Part shown: one piece after another, positions 39,154 through 48,386 of the stretch
How the letters are laid out: every line of letters begins with the position of its first letter
How positions within the stretch are numbered: position 1 is the stretch's first letter
NCBI GenBank assembly: GCA_003116975.1
Contig: BGKB01000006.1
Coordinates: 124,001-188,000, forward strand
Source: Aurantiochytrium sp. KH105
Taxonomy: Eukaryota > Sar > Bigyra > Thraustochytrida > Thraustochytriidae
DNA length: 64,000 bases
Direction: 5' to 3'
Translations under genes and position numbers: made by a program
The notes under the pieces: generated by a model
What the model saw: only the letters and a program-made list of their open reading frames with translations
Told to the model about the DNA's origin: nothing
Database searches by the model: none

Positions 39154-40125
39154 CTAAGGACCCAACAGATTTTGCGTAGGCAGCATGATGCTGTTGCGGC
39201 GCCGGGCCGCCGCGACAGCCTGCGCAGTAAGAAACACACGATTGTACAGCGGACCCTTGCCAGCAAAATGAACGATGAAATCCCCGTTTCGATAGAAATC
39301 AAGGGAACAATCATTGCCACGTCGCAGGGCTAGACTCGCGTCGACAAACTCGCACACATTTGCGTTGAGGGCGCACGCATCAATTGTTGCAGTTTTTGCG
39401 CGAACCTCCTCGCTGCGCGGGTGCGGTGGAAGATTGTGTTCGCGCGCTTCTTCAATAAAGATGTCTGTGCCGTACAAGTAGTGCATGGCGCGTTGCTCGT
39501 ATTTGAAGAGGTGCTGACCCTTGATCAGCCATTCCTGCTTCCAGCATTCCTGCAGCCACCACATTGTCCAATCTGAGTTGTGCACAATAAAGACGCCCGA
39601 ATTAATGCCGTTTTGATCTGTTGCAAAGAAAAGCTCATGGTTGGCATCAACGAGGTCCTCAATGCCGATTGTCATGTTCATGAAGATCGCATCGTGGTCA
39701 ACCCAAACCATAAAGTCGTAGGAAGGTAAGTACTTGCTCAGCAAGGTAAGTTTTGACCACGCCGGCGGGCGGCTGAGATCAATCTCATCATTGGCCTCAA
39801 TTAAGTCATACCCGTGATGCTCTGCGTATTCTCGCTTGTTGCGAATCGAAAGTCTGAGCATGGTGGGGTCAGAATTATGAGAAAAGGTAAGAAGGCCAAT
39901 GCGAAGCTTCTTCTTTTCCCAGGGAGATGAAGCGTCTCGTTGCGCTACTGCGTCTCGGTCAAGGTATCTGCATTCATGAACTAAAGCGTCATCCCGAAAC
40001 TGAATAGGTGAGTCGAGTGAAAGCACCTTGAAGAAGTAGACCAGAAAGGCGACGACGCACAGGACGGCGACCCTGGTCTTTATCCCGGGGCACCCAACCA
40101 GGTGACGCTTAGACGGCTTCGACAT
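39154..40125 (-). CDS. Type II membrane glycosyltransferase, GT34 (GMA12/MNN10) family
   Basis: Golgi galactosyl-, mannosyl- or xylosyltransferase-type enzyme of family GT34. Seen (323 aa): a short cytosolic N-terminus MSKPSKRH; one membrane segment at about 18-36 (VAVLCVVAFLVYFFKVLSL); then a lumenal catalytic domain starting RIGLLTFS, with IRNKREYAEHHGYDLI, RPPAWSKLTLLSKYL, the metal-binding D143-H-D145 in WVDHDAIFMN, NGINSGVFIVHNSDW, and HFAGKG near the end, all typical of GT34. The frame continues 20 codons upstream but only from a GTG; the ATG at 40123-40125 places the anchor correctly near the N-terminus. The sugar donor and acceptor cannot be told from the sequence. Confidence 0.9.
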   Translation of the reverse strand: MSKPSKRHLVGCPGIKTRVAVLCVVAFLVYFFKVLSLDSPIQFRDDALVHECRYLDRDAVAQRDASSPWEKKKLRIGLLTFSHNSDPTMLRLSIRNKREYAEHHGYDLIEANDEIDLSRPPAWSKLTLLSKYLPSYDFMVWVDHDAIFMNMTIGIEDLVDANHELFFATDQNGINSGVFIVHNSDWTMWWLQECWKQEWLIKGQHLFKYEQRAMHYLYGTDIFIEEAREHNLPPHPRSEEVRAKTATIDACALNANVCEFVDASLALRRGNDCSLDFYRNGDFIVHFAGKGPLYNRVFLTAQAVAAARRRNSIMLPTQNLLGP

Positions 40126-41389
40126 CTCCGCCGCGCGCGGAGCGACTTGCGCGCGCACAGCCTGTCCCTCCTCCCCGCCCCGCACGGACCGCGCCGCGCC
40201 CAGGCCGCGGAGGCCGCCCGCTTCTGCACGCTGTCGCCCCGAGCGAGGGTGGTCTCCCTCCCGCGCGGGTGGTTGCCCCCGGTCTCTCCCACGGGGTCAC
40301 GGCCGGAGCAGGCACGCCCGGTCGCTGCGCTTCCCCCCTCCGCGGCGTCGCGGCCCCTGCGCTCGCCGCCGCTCCCGCGCGCCGCGCCGCCCAGCTTCGA
40401 TCGAGCTCTGCCGCACGCGCCGCCGCGCGGTCTGCCAGCTCGCGTGCGCCGGCATGTGCATCCCGCCGGCGCACTGCTGCCAACTGCAACTTCATGTTGC
40501 AGTAGTATTCGCTAACTTACGCTGTTCCGAAAAGGTGTCGCGCGACCAAAGAGAAAACCGCGGCCGGGCCAGCCTCCGTGGAGGGTGACGGGCGCCTAGG
40601 CTGCACCTAGGCCCAACGCTACCGGTCCGCGTGCGTGCGTACTTCTTTCGGGGGACCTCGGTGGCCAGGACGTGCTCGAGCTGGGCGCCTCCGCCTTCCT
40701 GAGACCTCGGCCGCGCCGCGCTGTGCGGAGAGCGTTTGCGAGGCCTCGCGGGAGGCGCGGGAGCGGGCGGGACGCAGCGGCGGCGGCGGCGAGGGGAGAG
40801 AGATATGGTAGCGTCTTGCCGGGGGAGGAGCGACGGAAGGAGACGAGAAAAGGGGGGTGGGGGGAAAGTGTATGGGAAGCTGAACCTGCGACGTTTTGTC
40901 GCAGCTCTGAGATGGCTCCAGAGACTCTTCAGAAATTTGGAAAGTGAGGTCTTGACTTATATCAAGCATTACTTGTAAACGGCAAATAGTTAGTTGGTCT
41001 GGACTGCTTGCGATCGAGCGACTAGAACTTTTGCAGACAAAGATTTTTTGGCACTCTTCCGAATCTGACAAACTGTTAGATCAAAGGGCGCAAGTCGGAT
41101 CATCTCGAACTCACAAACGCTTTGCTTGCTTCGCTCTCACGCTGATCGAAGAGGGACGAAATACACCATCGCGTCACATATACGACGTTAACAATGCTCG
41201 CGTTGCAAAAGAATTCTCCAAAAGTGAGTTCCAAACTTGATTTGCTGGCAAGAACCAAGAAGGACCAGCTCTGTCCCGCGAGCATAGACTAAATGCTTTT
41301 CGTTCTCCAATGTTGGCGCGCTGATGGTACGGTGTGACGCCTATCCTACGTGTTTCCAGCGTTCAGCTTTCGTCAATTTTGGCCCCTTT
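40126..41389. other. Gene-poor stretch, GC-rich promoter then AT-richer sequence
   Basis: 40126-40620 is very GC-rich and is probably the glycosyltransferase promoter. A GCCTAGG/CCTAGGC hairpin with a 5-nt loop lies at 40594-40612. From about 40940 the sequence becomes clearly more AT-rich and joins the decayed nuclease gene. No intact gene or RNA gene seen. Confidence 0.5.
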
Positions 41390-42480
41390 AAGGTAGGAGC
41401 AGCTCACGGAATGTTTCTTTGTCCTCGATCGAAGCGGCATTGGTCAGGGTGCGAGACAAGGTGGCTCCGCGGCGCCCTCCACTTGGCGTTGATCCTTTAT
41501 CGCCACCATAGCCGAACCGCTCGTATAATGAAGTCCACTCGGGAGACCCGAAACGAGTGTCAATCTGGCAAGTAGCCCGCAAATGGTCGTCGATGAGCGA
41601 CGGGCGCGCCGAGCTGATCGCAGTACGGCGCAGAAAGTATGCATATACAGGCGTATCGCATCGATCCGCAACCTATTTCTGTGGAGTGGAACGCGTGCGT
41701 AATGTGCAGGTGTTTATTTTCTCCCAGTTTCAGAAATTAAATCCTGACGATGGTGGAGAGAACACCGTACTTGCAGAAAGAGCGTAGCGTGCAGACCTGA
41801 AATTGCTTGATTGGGAAGCGAAAGCGCACAGATCTCTCTCGGTCGGAGAGACCGCGCCCATTTCCCAATTATCGACTAGGTCATCGCAGGCCATCTCCCA
41901 AGCATCGTTCACCGATTCCTTGACCTCGTCGAGGGACGAAGACGAGAACGAATCTTGCATCAATGCCTGGGCAATTTCGTCTTATTTTTGTTAATGTAAA
42001 ATCATCAGCGAGACCATTGAGAAATATCCCAGGCGACTTGTGTTCATGCACGATGAAGCGCGTGCTGGAACCGTCGTTCGGGGCGAGGATACCAACATTT
42101 TCTCGCTTAATCTCATGTTTCACCATTCCCAACCACACCATGTCCACGCGATGGCCGATACCCGACACGCTGAGGGCGCTTTCGATATGCAGAGGCATCC
42201 ATGAATACGGCGACGTCACGACTTTCTCCTCCAAATCGAAACCCAGATTTTGGCTAACGAATGCGTTAAAATAAGCGTCGCTACGCTCGAGATACTGTTC
42301 ACGAGAGAGATCCTCGATACCGGGACGTCGCCAAAGCCGGCCTTCTGCCCGAAGAAATCCCACCCAACCTCGTCGGCGAAATCCCCCAAGGTGACCACTT
42401 TCGCAGGGTGTAAGTCGAGGCAAGCCTGCACGTCACTTTGGGGTGCGAGCCTGCACGCCGCTTTGGGGCGCGAGACATCC
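41390..42480 (-). pseudogene. Decayed PD-(D/E)XK nuclease gene related to the nuclease-kinase pair
   Basis: Several protein-like segments on the minus strand lie in different frames. In order: a segment with DFADEVGWDFFGQK (about 42395-42350); after a frame change near 42330, a segment with REQYLERSDAYFNAFV, a candidate catalytic Asp in GHRVDMVW and the ExK motif in VHEHKSPG (42038-42046 encodes EHK). After further frame changes comes KQFQVCTLRSFCKYGVLS near 41773-41806, then a TAA at 41738-41740, then FLKLGENKHLHITHAF in the same frame. From Q to G across the stop this aligns without gaps to QLVMYMVMSGCKFGML and FFVRLG of the intact nuclease-kinase proteins; S, C, K, G, L, R, F, L and G are identical, and Tyr of QxxxY is replaced by Cys. 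No kinase part is recognisable downstream. A spliced gene is a weak alternative, but the in-frame stop inside a conserved motif argues against it. Confidence 0.7.
42424..42473. repeat. Two tandem 25-bp repeats
   Basis: GCCTGCACGTCACTTTGGGG plus TGCGA at 42424-42448 and a diverged copy at 42449-42473, at the 5' side of the decayed nuclease gene. Confidence 0.85.
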
Positions 42481-42999
42481 TCGGCTCTACGACGAGTGCT
42501 GCGAGCTGATTGCGCTGCTCTTTGCGCGCGGCCGGCCAACGAAGGAATTCAGGACAAACTTGCTCGAGAGACTTTTAATAATTGCTTGGTCCTCTTTGCT
42601 TCCTTTGTCTATACCTCGGCGAACGGTCTTACGGTCGCCATCCTGCCTTTCCTGTCACTTCTACAGCAAGGTCCACAGCAAGGAAATTCACGCTCGGCTT
42701 GTACTCGGCGGTAAGTTAGGTGGTCTACACAATAATGATGCGCCCGGGATTAGTACGGTTTAAAGCGACTGTACTCCTCGTGCATTTCTTCAAGCTCTCC
42801 GTTCCCCTGTACCAGACCCGATTCAAAGGTAAGCGCAAGATCATATTCCTCTTTCCGGGTCTGGTATCACAGTACGACGCAGGAGATCCATATTGGAAGT
42901 GCGCGAGTCGCAAGTGGATATTGGACGGCGCAAGTCGATAATGGCACGCGCGCAAGTGTCACAAACCGGCTTCTCACAGTGGTATGGCGGGCGGCCTCT

Positions 43000-43020
43000 T
43001 TCTCTCTCTCTCTCTCTCTC
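43000..43020. repeat. (CT)n microsatellite
   Basis: About ten uninterrupted CT units. Confidence 0.9.
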
Positions 43021-43160
43021 CGCAAGCTAGACAGCGAATTCAAATTCCTCTTCGAATTTGATTCGAACTCGACGCAGCGCCGCCGCTGCGAGCGCGCGAG
43101 CGCGCCTGCCTGAGCGCGGCGCCCGTTCGCCCGCCCGCCGCGACGAGCCCGCGTCTCCTA

Positions 43161-43240
43161 GAGCAGCGCAGCGCAGCGCAGAGCAGAGCAGACCAGAGCA
43201 GACCAGAGCAGACCAGAGCAGAGCAGAGCAGACCAGAGCT
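43161..43240. repeat. 10-bp minisatellite (GACCAGAGCA)n
   Basis: Strict 10-bp period from about 43181: units at 43191, 43201, 43211 and 43231 read GACCAGAGC[A/T]; those at 43181 and 43221 read GAGCAGAGCA. It is preceded by GCAGC units. Confidence 0.9.
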
Positions 43241-44333
43241 GCGCATCGCGCGGCGGAGCCAGCCCAGCCCAGCCCGGCCGATCGGCCAGTCCAGGACCGC
43301 CCAGGAGCTCGCTCGGTCTACGCCGCCGGCTCCTCGCCGCTGCGCAGCGCGGCGGCCCGTGCAGCAGCGCGCGGTCCCTCCCCGCGCCGGCGCTCGCCAA
43401 GCCAGCCGGCCGCGAGCATCGATCCGGCGGGCGGCCAGGCAGGCAGATAGTCGGCCGCCCGCCTCGCCCCACGCCCTCCCTCTCGGCGAGGCCTCCGCGC
43501 GCGCCCGGCACAGGCGGGGATCTCGCTCCCTCTCTCCCCTCCTCGCCCCGCCTGCGCTCCGCCCGCCGCGCCGCGCCGCCGCGAGCGCAGACCCGACCGA
43601 GCCCCGCGCGGCCGAGGCAAAGAGGGGAGGCCTCCTCGCCCTTTTCTCACATCGCTTGACACCGCCGCGCGCCCGTGACACAGGCCGACCGCCGCGTTTC
43701 CTGCTCAGCTGGCTGCGCCGAGGCAGGCCAGCCAGGCCAGCTAGCCAGCCGGCCAGCCAGCCAGCGGGGCTTCGCAGACTGCTGCGCTCTCTCGCGAGAT
43801 TCGGGCGCTTCGGGCGAGGTGGTGGGCGTATTTCCGCGCAAGCAAAGAGGGAAGGCCCGCCGGGGTGGTCAAACGCGAGACTTTTCCCTTGGCGTTACGC
43901 CTCTTCGGGCTCCACAGCTTGGTCTCTGTCTGTGACATTTCCAAGGCTTGCAGACAGATAGATAGCAGGGCCTGTGTTCTTTCTACTTTGTCTCGCTTGA
44001 CCCTCCCTCCCTCCCTTTCTCCCTTTCTCCTCCCCCTACCCCTTCCCATTCCCTCCGCGAGCACCAAGGCTACGTCAGGCCTACCTCTTCGTCTCTGCCC
44101 GACCCTGTCTGGCAGGGTACTCACAAGTTCGCTCGCTAGGCAAGAAATCACTGCTGTCCGCACGTACGCAATTTATCCTTTTGTACCAAACAACTCAAGC
44201 CCTCCTCTTCGTCCAAAAGGCCGTTTCATGAGGAAAGGGCCTGCTCCACGTCGAGGACCAGCAAAGCCCTAGGAAAAGGGGGCAGGCCATTCATCCAATC
44301 AACGATTGCGCTGAGTTCACCAAAGGGGACCCC

Positions 44334-47300
44334 ATGCGTTCCACTCGATTCGGGTCCGCGCCGCCAGGCAATGCGGCAATGGCCCAGGCATCTGCCGAAG
44401 CCTCCTCCTCACTACTATCGTCGTCGTCGTCGTCGTCGTCGTCATCATCGTCAAGAATGCCTGCTGTAGCGCTCGCACCGAGTCAGAGACATGCAGTCAC
44501 TTTGGATGGACTGCCGTCAGCTCTGGGGTCTGCAGGACACAGCTCAGGATCGGGTCCAGGCCCAAGTTCGATTTCTGCTGGAGCGCAAAAGCGACAGCGC
44601 TGGCAGCAAGGACAGGCCTCGCTCTTGCGTAGAGCCACAACGGGTAGTGCCACAGTGGGCGATCGCGAAGTCGTCGCCAAAAACACTGTTCAAACCCGTG
44701 TTATTGATTTCTTTGCCATCGTAGAACGCAGTGCCAACCACTTTTGGGTGCGGCAACGCTTTCCGGCGGTAGGACCAGTTGCCTTCCCAGAAGCACTTCT
44801 TCTTCTTTGTCTGCGCGAGGTCTTTGGTGACCCTCACGACAACAAAGATGCCTTGGATGAAGTCTGTATGCCCTCGACGCATGGCGCACTGCCGCACAAA
44901 CAGGAAGCACATGCGCAACGAGCATCACTCTGCTCTTTTATTCTCCCAGACGCTGCGACGGGCACACTCTTGTACTGCAGCGCCATACAAGTGCTCGAAG
45001 CCTCGCAATTCATTTGCACGGTCTCGCGGCATCCTGTCATGTCCTTCATGGAGACTGCTCTCGATGAGCTCGCTAGCCTTTGCGATCGTGACGTCTGTGC
45101 CCACGTCACCATTGAACCCTTTGTTCGATCCCTCATTGCGGAGGTGCCCATTCCCGCCACGGACCGCTCCATGCGTCTCACCTGGGAACGCTCCCCCGTT
45201 TTTAAGCGCCGCATTCCCATTTGCGACCCGCGCATGAGACATCTTCCCTTGGTCGATGACCGATGTTTCTTAACCCTGCTCTCTGTTTTTCGCGCTACCC
45301 AAATTGTGCAAATCCTCGAGCACCTCTTGGCAGAGGACTCGGTCATTCTTCATGCTACAGATTCCTCTCGCCTGACGCCCATCGCCGAGGCGTTGCGGGC
45401 ACTTATCTTTCCCTTTGTGTGGCAGAGCCTTTATGTTCCTGTGCTTCCACGCTCAGAGTGGCACATGCTTCAGTCCCCATCTCCGTTTCTCGTTGGTGTC
45501 TGCTGTGCGGACAAGGCGGAGTTCAAGCTACGATTGCACACAAACTGCGCGTACCATCGTCAGACCGCCAAGCGCTTTGTCATCATCGACGCAGAGGCTT
45601 CGCGCATCGAGACCTTGTGCCGGACTCCAGGCCTCGCGCGCAGACTTACGTCCTCGCTCACCTCGCTCGCGGGACTCGATTCTAACACTGAGGACTATGA
45701 TCAGGACACAGACGTTGCAAGCACAGTTCGGCCCGTGCCCTCAATTCCTGAACCATTGCGCACCAATCTGCTTTCCCAATTGGAAGGCATCATTCCTGCT
45801 TCTCTCGCGTCACCGTGCGCCTCTCCGCGAGCCCTTTCGCCCCGCATCCCGGCAGCACGCCATAGTTCCGGCCCGCATGCCTCGGCGTCTTCGGCTGCAA
45901 GTCAGAGCGCGCATTCAGGTAGCACTGCCTTTTCTTTCCCGTATTCTGCTGGCTCAATGCAAAGCGGGAGTCAAGATTCGGCGCTGTCATTCTCCTCCGA
46001 AGGTTCCGCTTCCGTTGCAGATGATACAGCCGACGACCGGGTTTGGATCGACCACCTGCGCGTTGCGCTGCTCGAGGTCTTTCTCACACTGTTCTCGCAC
46101 ATCAAGTTCCACCTTGTACCGCTCGCGCCGTCGTCTGCATTGCACTCAGACACTACGCAGACAGAAGGGACAGTGTCTTCTTTGCCACCACGCATCTCTA
46201 TCTCCCAGACTACTGACAACACCATTCCTTTTCATGGACATCCGCACCGACTGCGTCGCTCGGGCACCGGGGACCCAGGCATCCCTGTCGCCTCGGCGGC
46301 ACCTTCATCTGCCATGCAAAACCCCCTTCACCTCAACACAACTGGACGGCCCGTTTCAATGGGCTCGCGAATGAGTTCTTCCTCTAGCACGTGCAGTCTG
46401 AGCAGTATCGGTAGCGCCGGGTCTTCATCGGTCCGCGGGCCCGTCAGCAAGCTCGGCTTCGATCCTGTTGGCTTCGTGGCTGACCTTCCCGAGTCGTATC
46501 GCCCCTTTGTGGAATCCTTCGTGGACCGTCGACTCTTTTGCGACCTGGTGGGCCGCCAGGTCTCTTCAGGCGGCGGCTCGCTCTTTGATCGTCTTGTCAG
46601 CATCTGGCGGAAGCAGTCTGTCCGGACCATCAAGCGTAAAATGTCTCCGCTCGCGCGCAAGCTCAATGACCTCCTTGCAGACCTTGGCTTTTCCGTATCG
46701 GCCACACGCCTCGCCATCGATCGCCTTATTGTGCTCAGCCCCGAAGAGATGAACAACCTTTTCACCTCCATGTCCAAGGTCAAAGAGGCGCTCGGTCACA
46801 TGGGTATTCCTCGTTTCATCATTGAGGAAGACAGCATGCCGGCTATCGCCGACAATCCTCGCACACTCAAGTTACGCACTCTTTTGCAGCGTCCCAAACT
46901 TCGAGAAAAGCCTCCTTTGGTTTGCAAAATTGCTCTCGACAAGTTCCACCGAGATGTGCCCGGAACATGGGCAGATCACCCCGACCAGGTCGGCCGCATG
47001 GCACCGCTTCGACGGGAGCTGGTGCTTGCCCATACTGTCGCAACATTGCCGCACCAGCCACTGCGTCAGCATCGCTCGGAGACACGTTGTGCCAAACTTA
47101 CTGCGCTGGCGCTCATGAATGCACTTCGGTATCACGAACAGCAGCAACATGACGACGCCAAAGCAAGCACGAATGCAGCGCAGAGAGGCCCGCGTCATGG
47201 TGACGCCGCAATTTCAGCTACTGCCTCTACTGCTGCTGCAGCTGGTACAGCTGCCGACCTCGCCGATGCGGCTGGGTCTGCAACGCTCGCTCCGTCTCAC

Positions 47301-48167
47301 ATTTCGTCCACACCTAGTTCTCTCGGAGACATGCTCCGCGTTGTGTCGAGCTCCACGCTCTCTTCACTTCATGAATCTCTCGGGATCAATGCAGATAGTA
47401 CGGGATCCAGCGCTTTACAGAGCGTCGCTGACATCAATGCTCTTGGGACGAATGCCGAATCTTCTGCAGCACGAGTGCGCGCCCTACGCTGGCGCGAATC
47501 CCAGGCTCAGGTTGCAAGTGAGGACGCAACTGACACGTTGCTCTCACACATTGCCGCCTCTGAGACCGTGCGTCGCACCGAGACGCAGCGTAGTCGGCAT
47601 CAGATTGACACCCTTCAGCGCGTCTTGTCAGAAAAGGACCAGCGCATCCAGGAACTTGAACATCGCTTAGCCTCGATGCACGCTTCTTCAGCAGGTGATG
47701 AAATCTCTTCAACCACTAGCGACTCCACGGAAGGGCTTCACCATCGACGCCATGCGTCTTCCTCTTCTTCTTCTTCGTCGTCTTCCTCTTCTCCTCAATC
47801 TGCCCCGACCAATCCTGACGAGGCATGGCAACCTGATTCCCCGCTTCTCTCTCGCAAAACAGAGGGTGGTACTCAGAACTGTCGCGAGGAGAGCAGCAGT
47901 ACCAGCAGCGCCGACGAAGCAGCAGCTTTTGCCGCGCTTTCACGGACTCGCGCTCGTCGCAATTCTCCACTGTACACGAACACGCTCGCTACGCGCCGAC
48001 GCGCCGTCACAGTGAACGTTTCCACTGCGACGCCTTCGTACTTGGGCCTCTCGCTCGATCAGGTTCCTCCTCGGCCCAATAGTGCTCAACAGGAATCATC
48101 AGTGCCTGTCGACGACGGCACTGCAAAAACTTCGGCACGAAGCAACGGGAAAAGCCAGGATTCGTAA
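44334..48167 (+). CDS. Tripartite DENN-domain protein (putative Rab GEF), 1,277 aa
   Basis: DENN proteins exchange nucleotide on Rab GTPases in membrane traffic. Seen, approximate residues: Ser-rich N-terminus with a (TCG)n-encoded Ser run at 27-40; uDENN at 122-225 (RVIDFFAIVE, FPEALLLLC, SFILPDAATGTLLYCSAIQVLE); cDENN at 300-420 (VDDRCFLTLLSVFRATQIVQILE, ALRALIFPFVWQSLYVPVLP, PFLVGVCC); dDENN split by long Ser-rich inserts, from VWIDHLRVALLEVFLTLFSHIKF near 570 to RPFVESFVDRRLFCDLVGRQ near 723. A coiled coil with RHQIDTLQRVLSEKDQRIQEL follows near 1080-1115, then a Ser/Asp-rich tail. It starts at the first ATG; Met16 is the next. Which Rab it serves cannot be inferred. The long inserts and Ser tracts suggest phospho-regulation. 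Confidence 0.88.
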   Translation: MRSTRFGSAPPGNAAMAQASAEASSSLLSSSSSSSSSSSSRMPAVALAPSQRHAVTLDGLPSALGSAGHSSGSGPGPSSISAGAQKRQRWQQGQASLLRRATTGSATVGDREVVAKNTVQTRVIDFFAIVERSANHFWVRQRFPAVGPVAFPEALLLLCLREVFGDPHDNKDALDEVCMPSTHGALPHKQEAHAQRASLCSFILPDAATGTLLYCSAIQVLEASQFICTVSRHPVMSFMETALDELASLCDRDVCAHVTIEPFVRSLIAEVPIPATDRSMRLTWERSPVFKRRIPICDPRMRHLPLVDDRCFLTLLSVFRATQIVQILEHLLAEDSVILHATDSSRLTPIAEALRALIFPFVWQSLYVPVLPRSEWHMLQSPSPFLVGVCCADKAEFKLRLHTNCAYHRQTAKRFVIIDAEASRIETLCRTPGLARRLTSSLTSLAGLDSNTEDYDQDTDVASTVRPVPSIPEPLRTNLLSQLEGIIPASLASPCASPRALSPRIPAARHSSGPHASASSAASQSAHSGSTAFSFPYSAGSMQSGSQDSALSFSSEGSASVADDTADDRVWIDHLRVALLEVFLTLFSHIKFHLVPLAPSSALHSDTTQTEGTVSSLPPRISISQTTDNTIPFHGHPHRLRRSGTGDPGIPVASAAPSSAMQNPLHLNTTGRPVSMGSRMSSSSSTCSLSSIGSAGSSSVRGPVSKLGFDPVGFVADLPESYRPFVESFVDRRLFCDLVGRQVSSGGGSLFDRLVSIWRKQSVRTIKRKMSPLARKLNDLLADLGFSVSATRLAIDRLIVLSPEEMNNLFTSMSKVKEALGHMGIPRFIIEEDSMPAIADNPRTLKLRTLLQRPKLREKPPLVCKIALDKFHRDVPGTWADHPDQVGRMAPLRRELVLAHTVATLPHQPLRQHRSETRCAKLTALALMNALRYHEQQQHDDAKASTNAAQRGPRHGDAAISATASTAAAAGTAADLADAAGSATLAPSHISSTPSSLGDMLRVVSSSTLSSLHESLGINADSTGSSALQSVADINALGTNAESSAARVRALRWRESQAQVASEDATDTLLSHIAASETVRRTETQRSRHQIDTLQRVLSEKDQRIQELEHRLASMHASSAGDEISSTTSDSTEGLHHRRHASSSSSSSSSSSSPQSAPTNPDEAWQPDSPLLSRKTEGGTQNCREESSSTSSADEAAAFAALSRTRARRNSPLYTNTLATRRRAVTVNVSTATPSYLGLSLDQVPPRPNSAQQESSVPVDDGTAKTSARSNGKSQDS

Positions 48168-48266
48168 CTGAAAGGCTGCCGAATGATGGACAGATACGTA
48201 TACCAAGACATTCAAGGTTCTTGCTCGTCATACAGATGCATGCTAAATTCTCCTCTTCATTCTTTT

Positions 48267-48272
48267 TTTATT
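48267..48272 (-). promoter_or_regulatory. Candidate polyadenylation signal of the ORC5-fusion gene
   Basis: AATAAA on the minus strand about 115 nt beyond the stop codon, within the 219-bp convergent gap to the DENN gene. Confidence 0.45.
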
Positions 48273-48386
48273 GTATAGCCTCCAGCAGGCCCAAGTAGTA
48301 GGTATAGTACTACACACGATCATACCATCATAGTTTCTTTTTTCTTTTTCACGCACCACCAGCTTTGTCAGCGTACTAGCTGTAAA

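Larger units (their letters stand above)
42481..44333. other. Intergenic upstream of the DENN gene
   Basis: 1.85 kb. 42481-42960 is moderately AT-rich with no gene. A CT microsatellite (43000-43020) and an imperfect EcoRI-like dyad (about 43037-43067, GAATTCAAATTC...GAATTTGATTC) follow. 43060-43640 is extremely GC-rich and holds a 10-bp minisatellite. 43700-44330 is probably the DENN promoter and leader. The open frames are products of GC bias. Confidence 0.55.
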
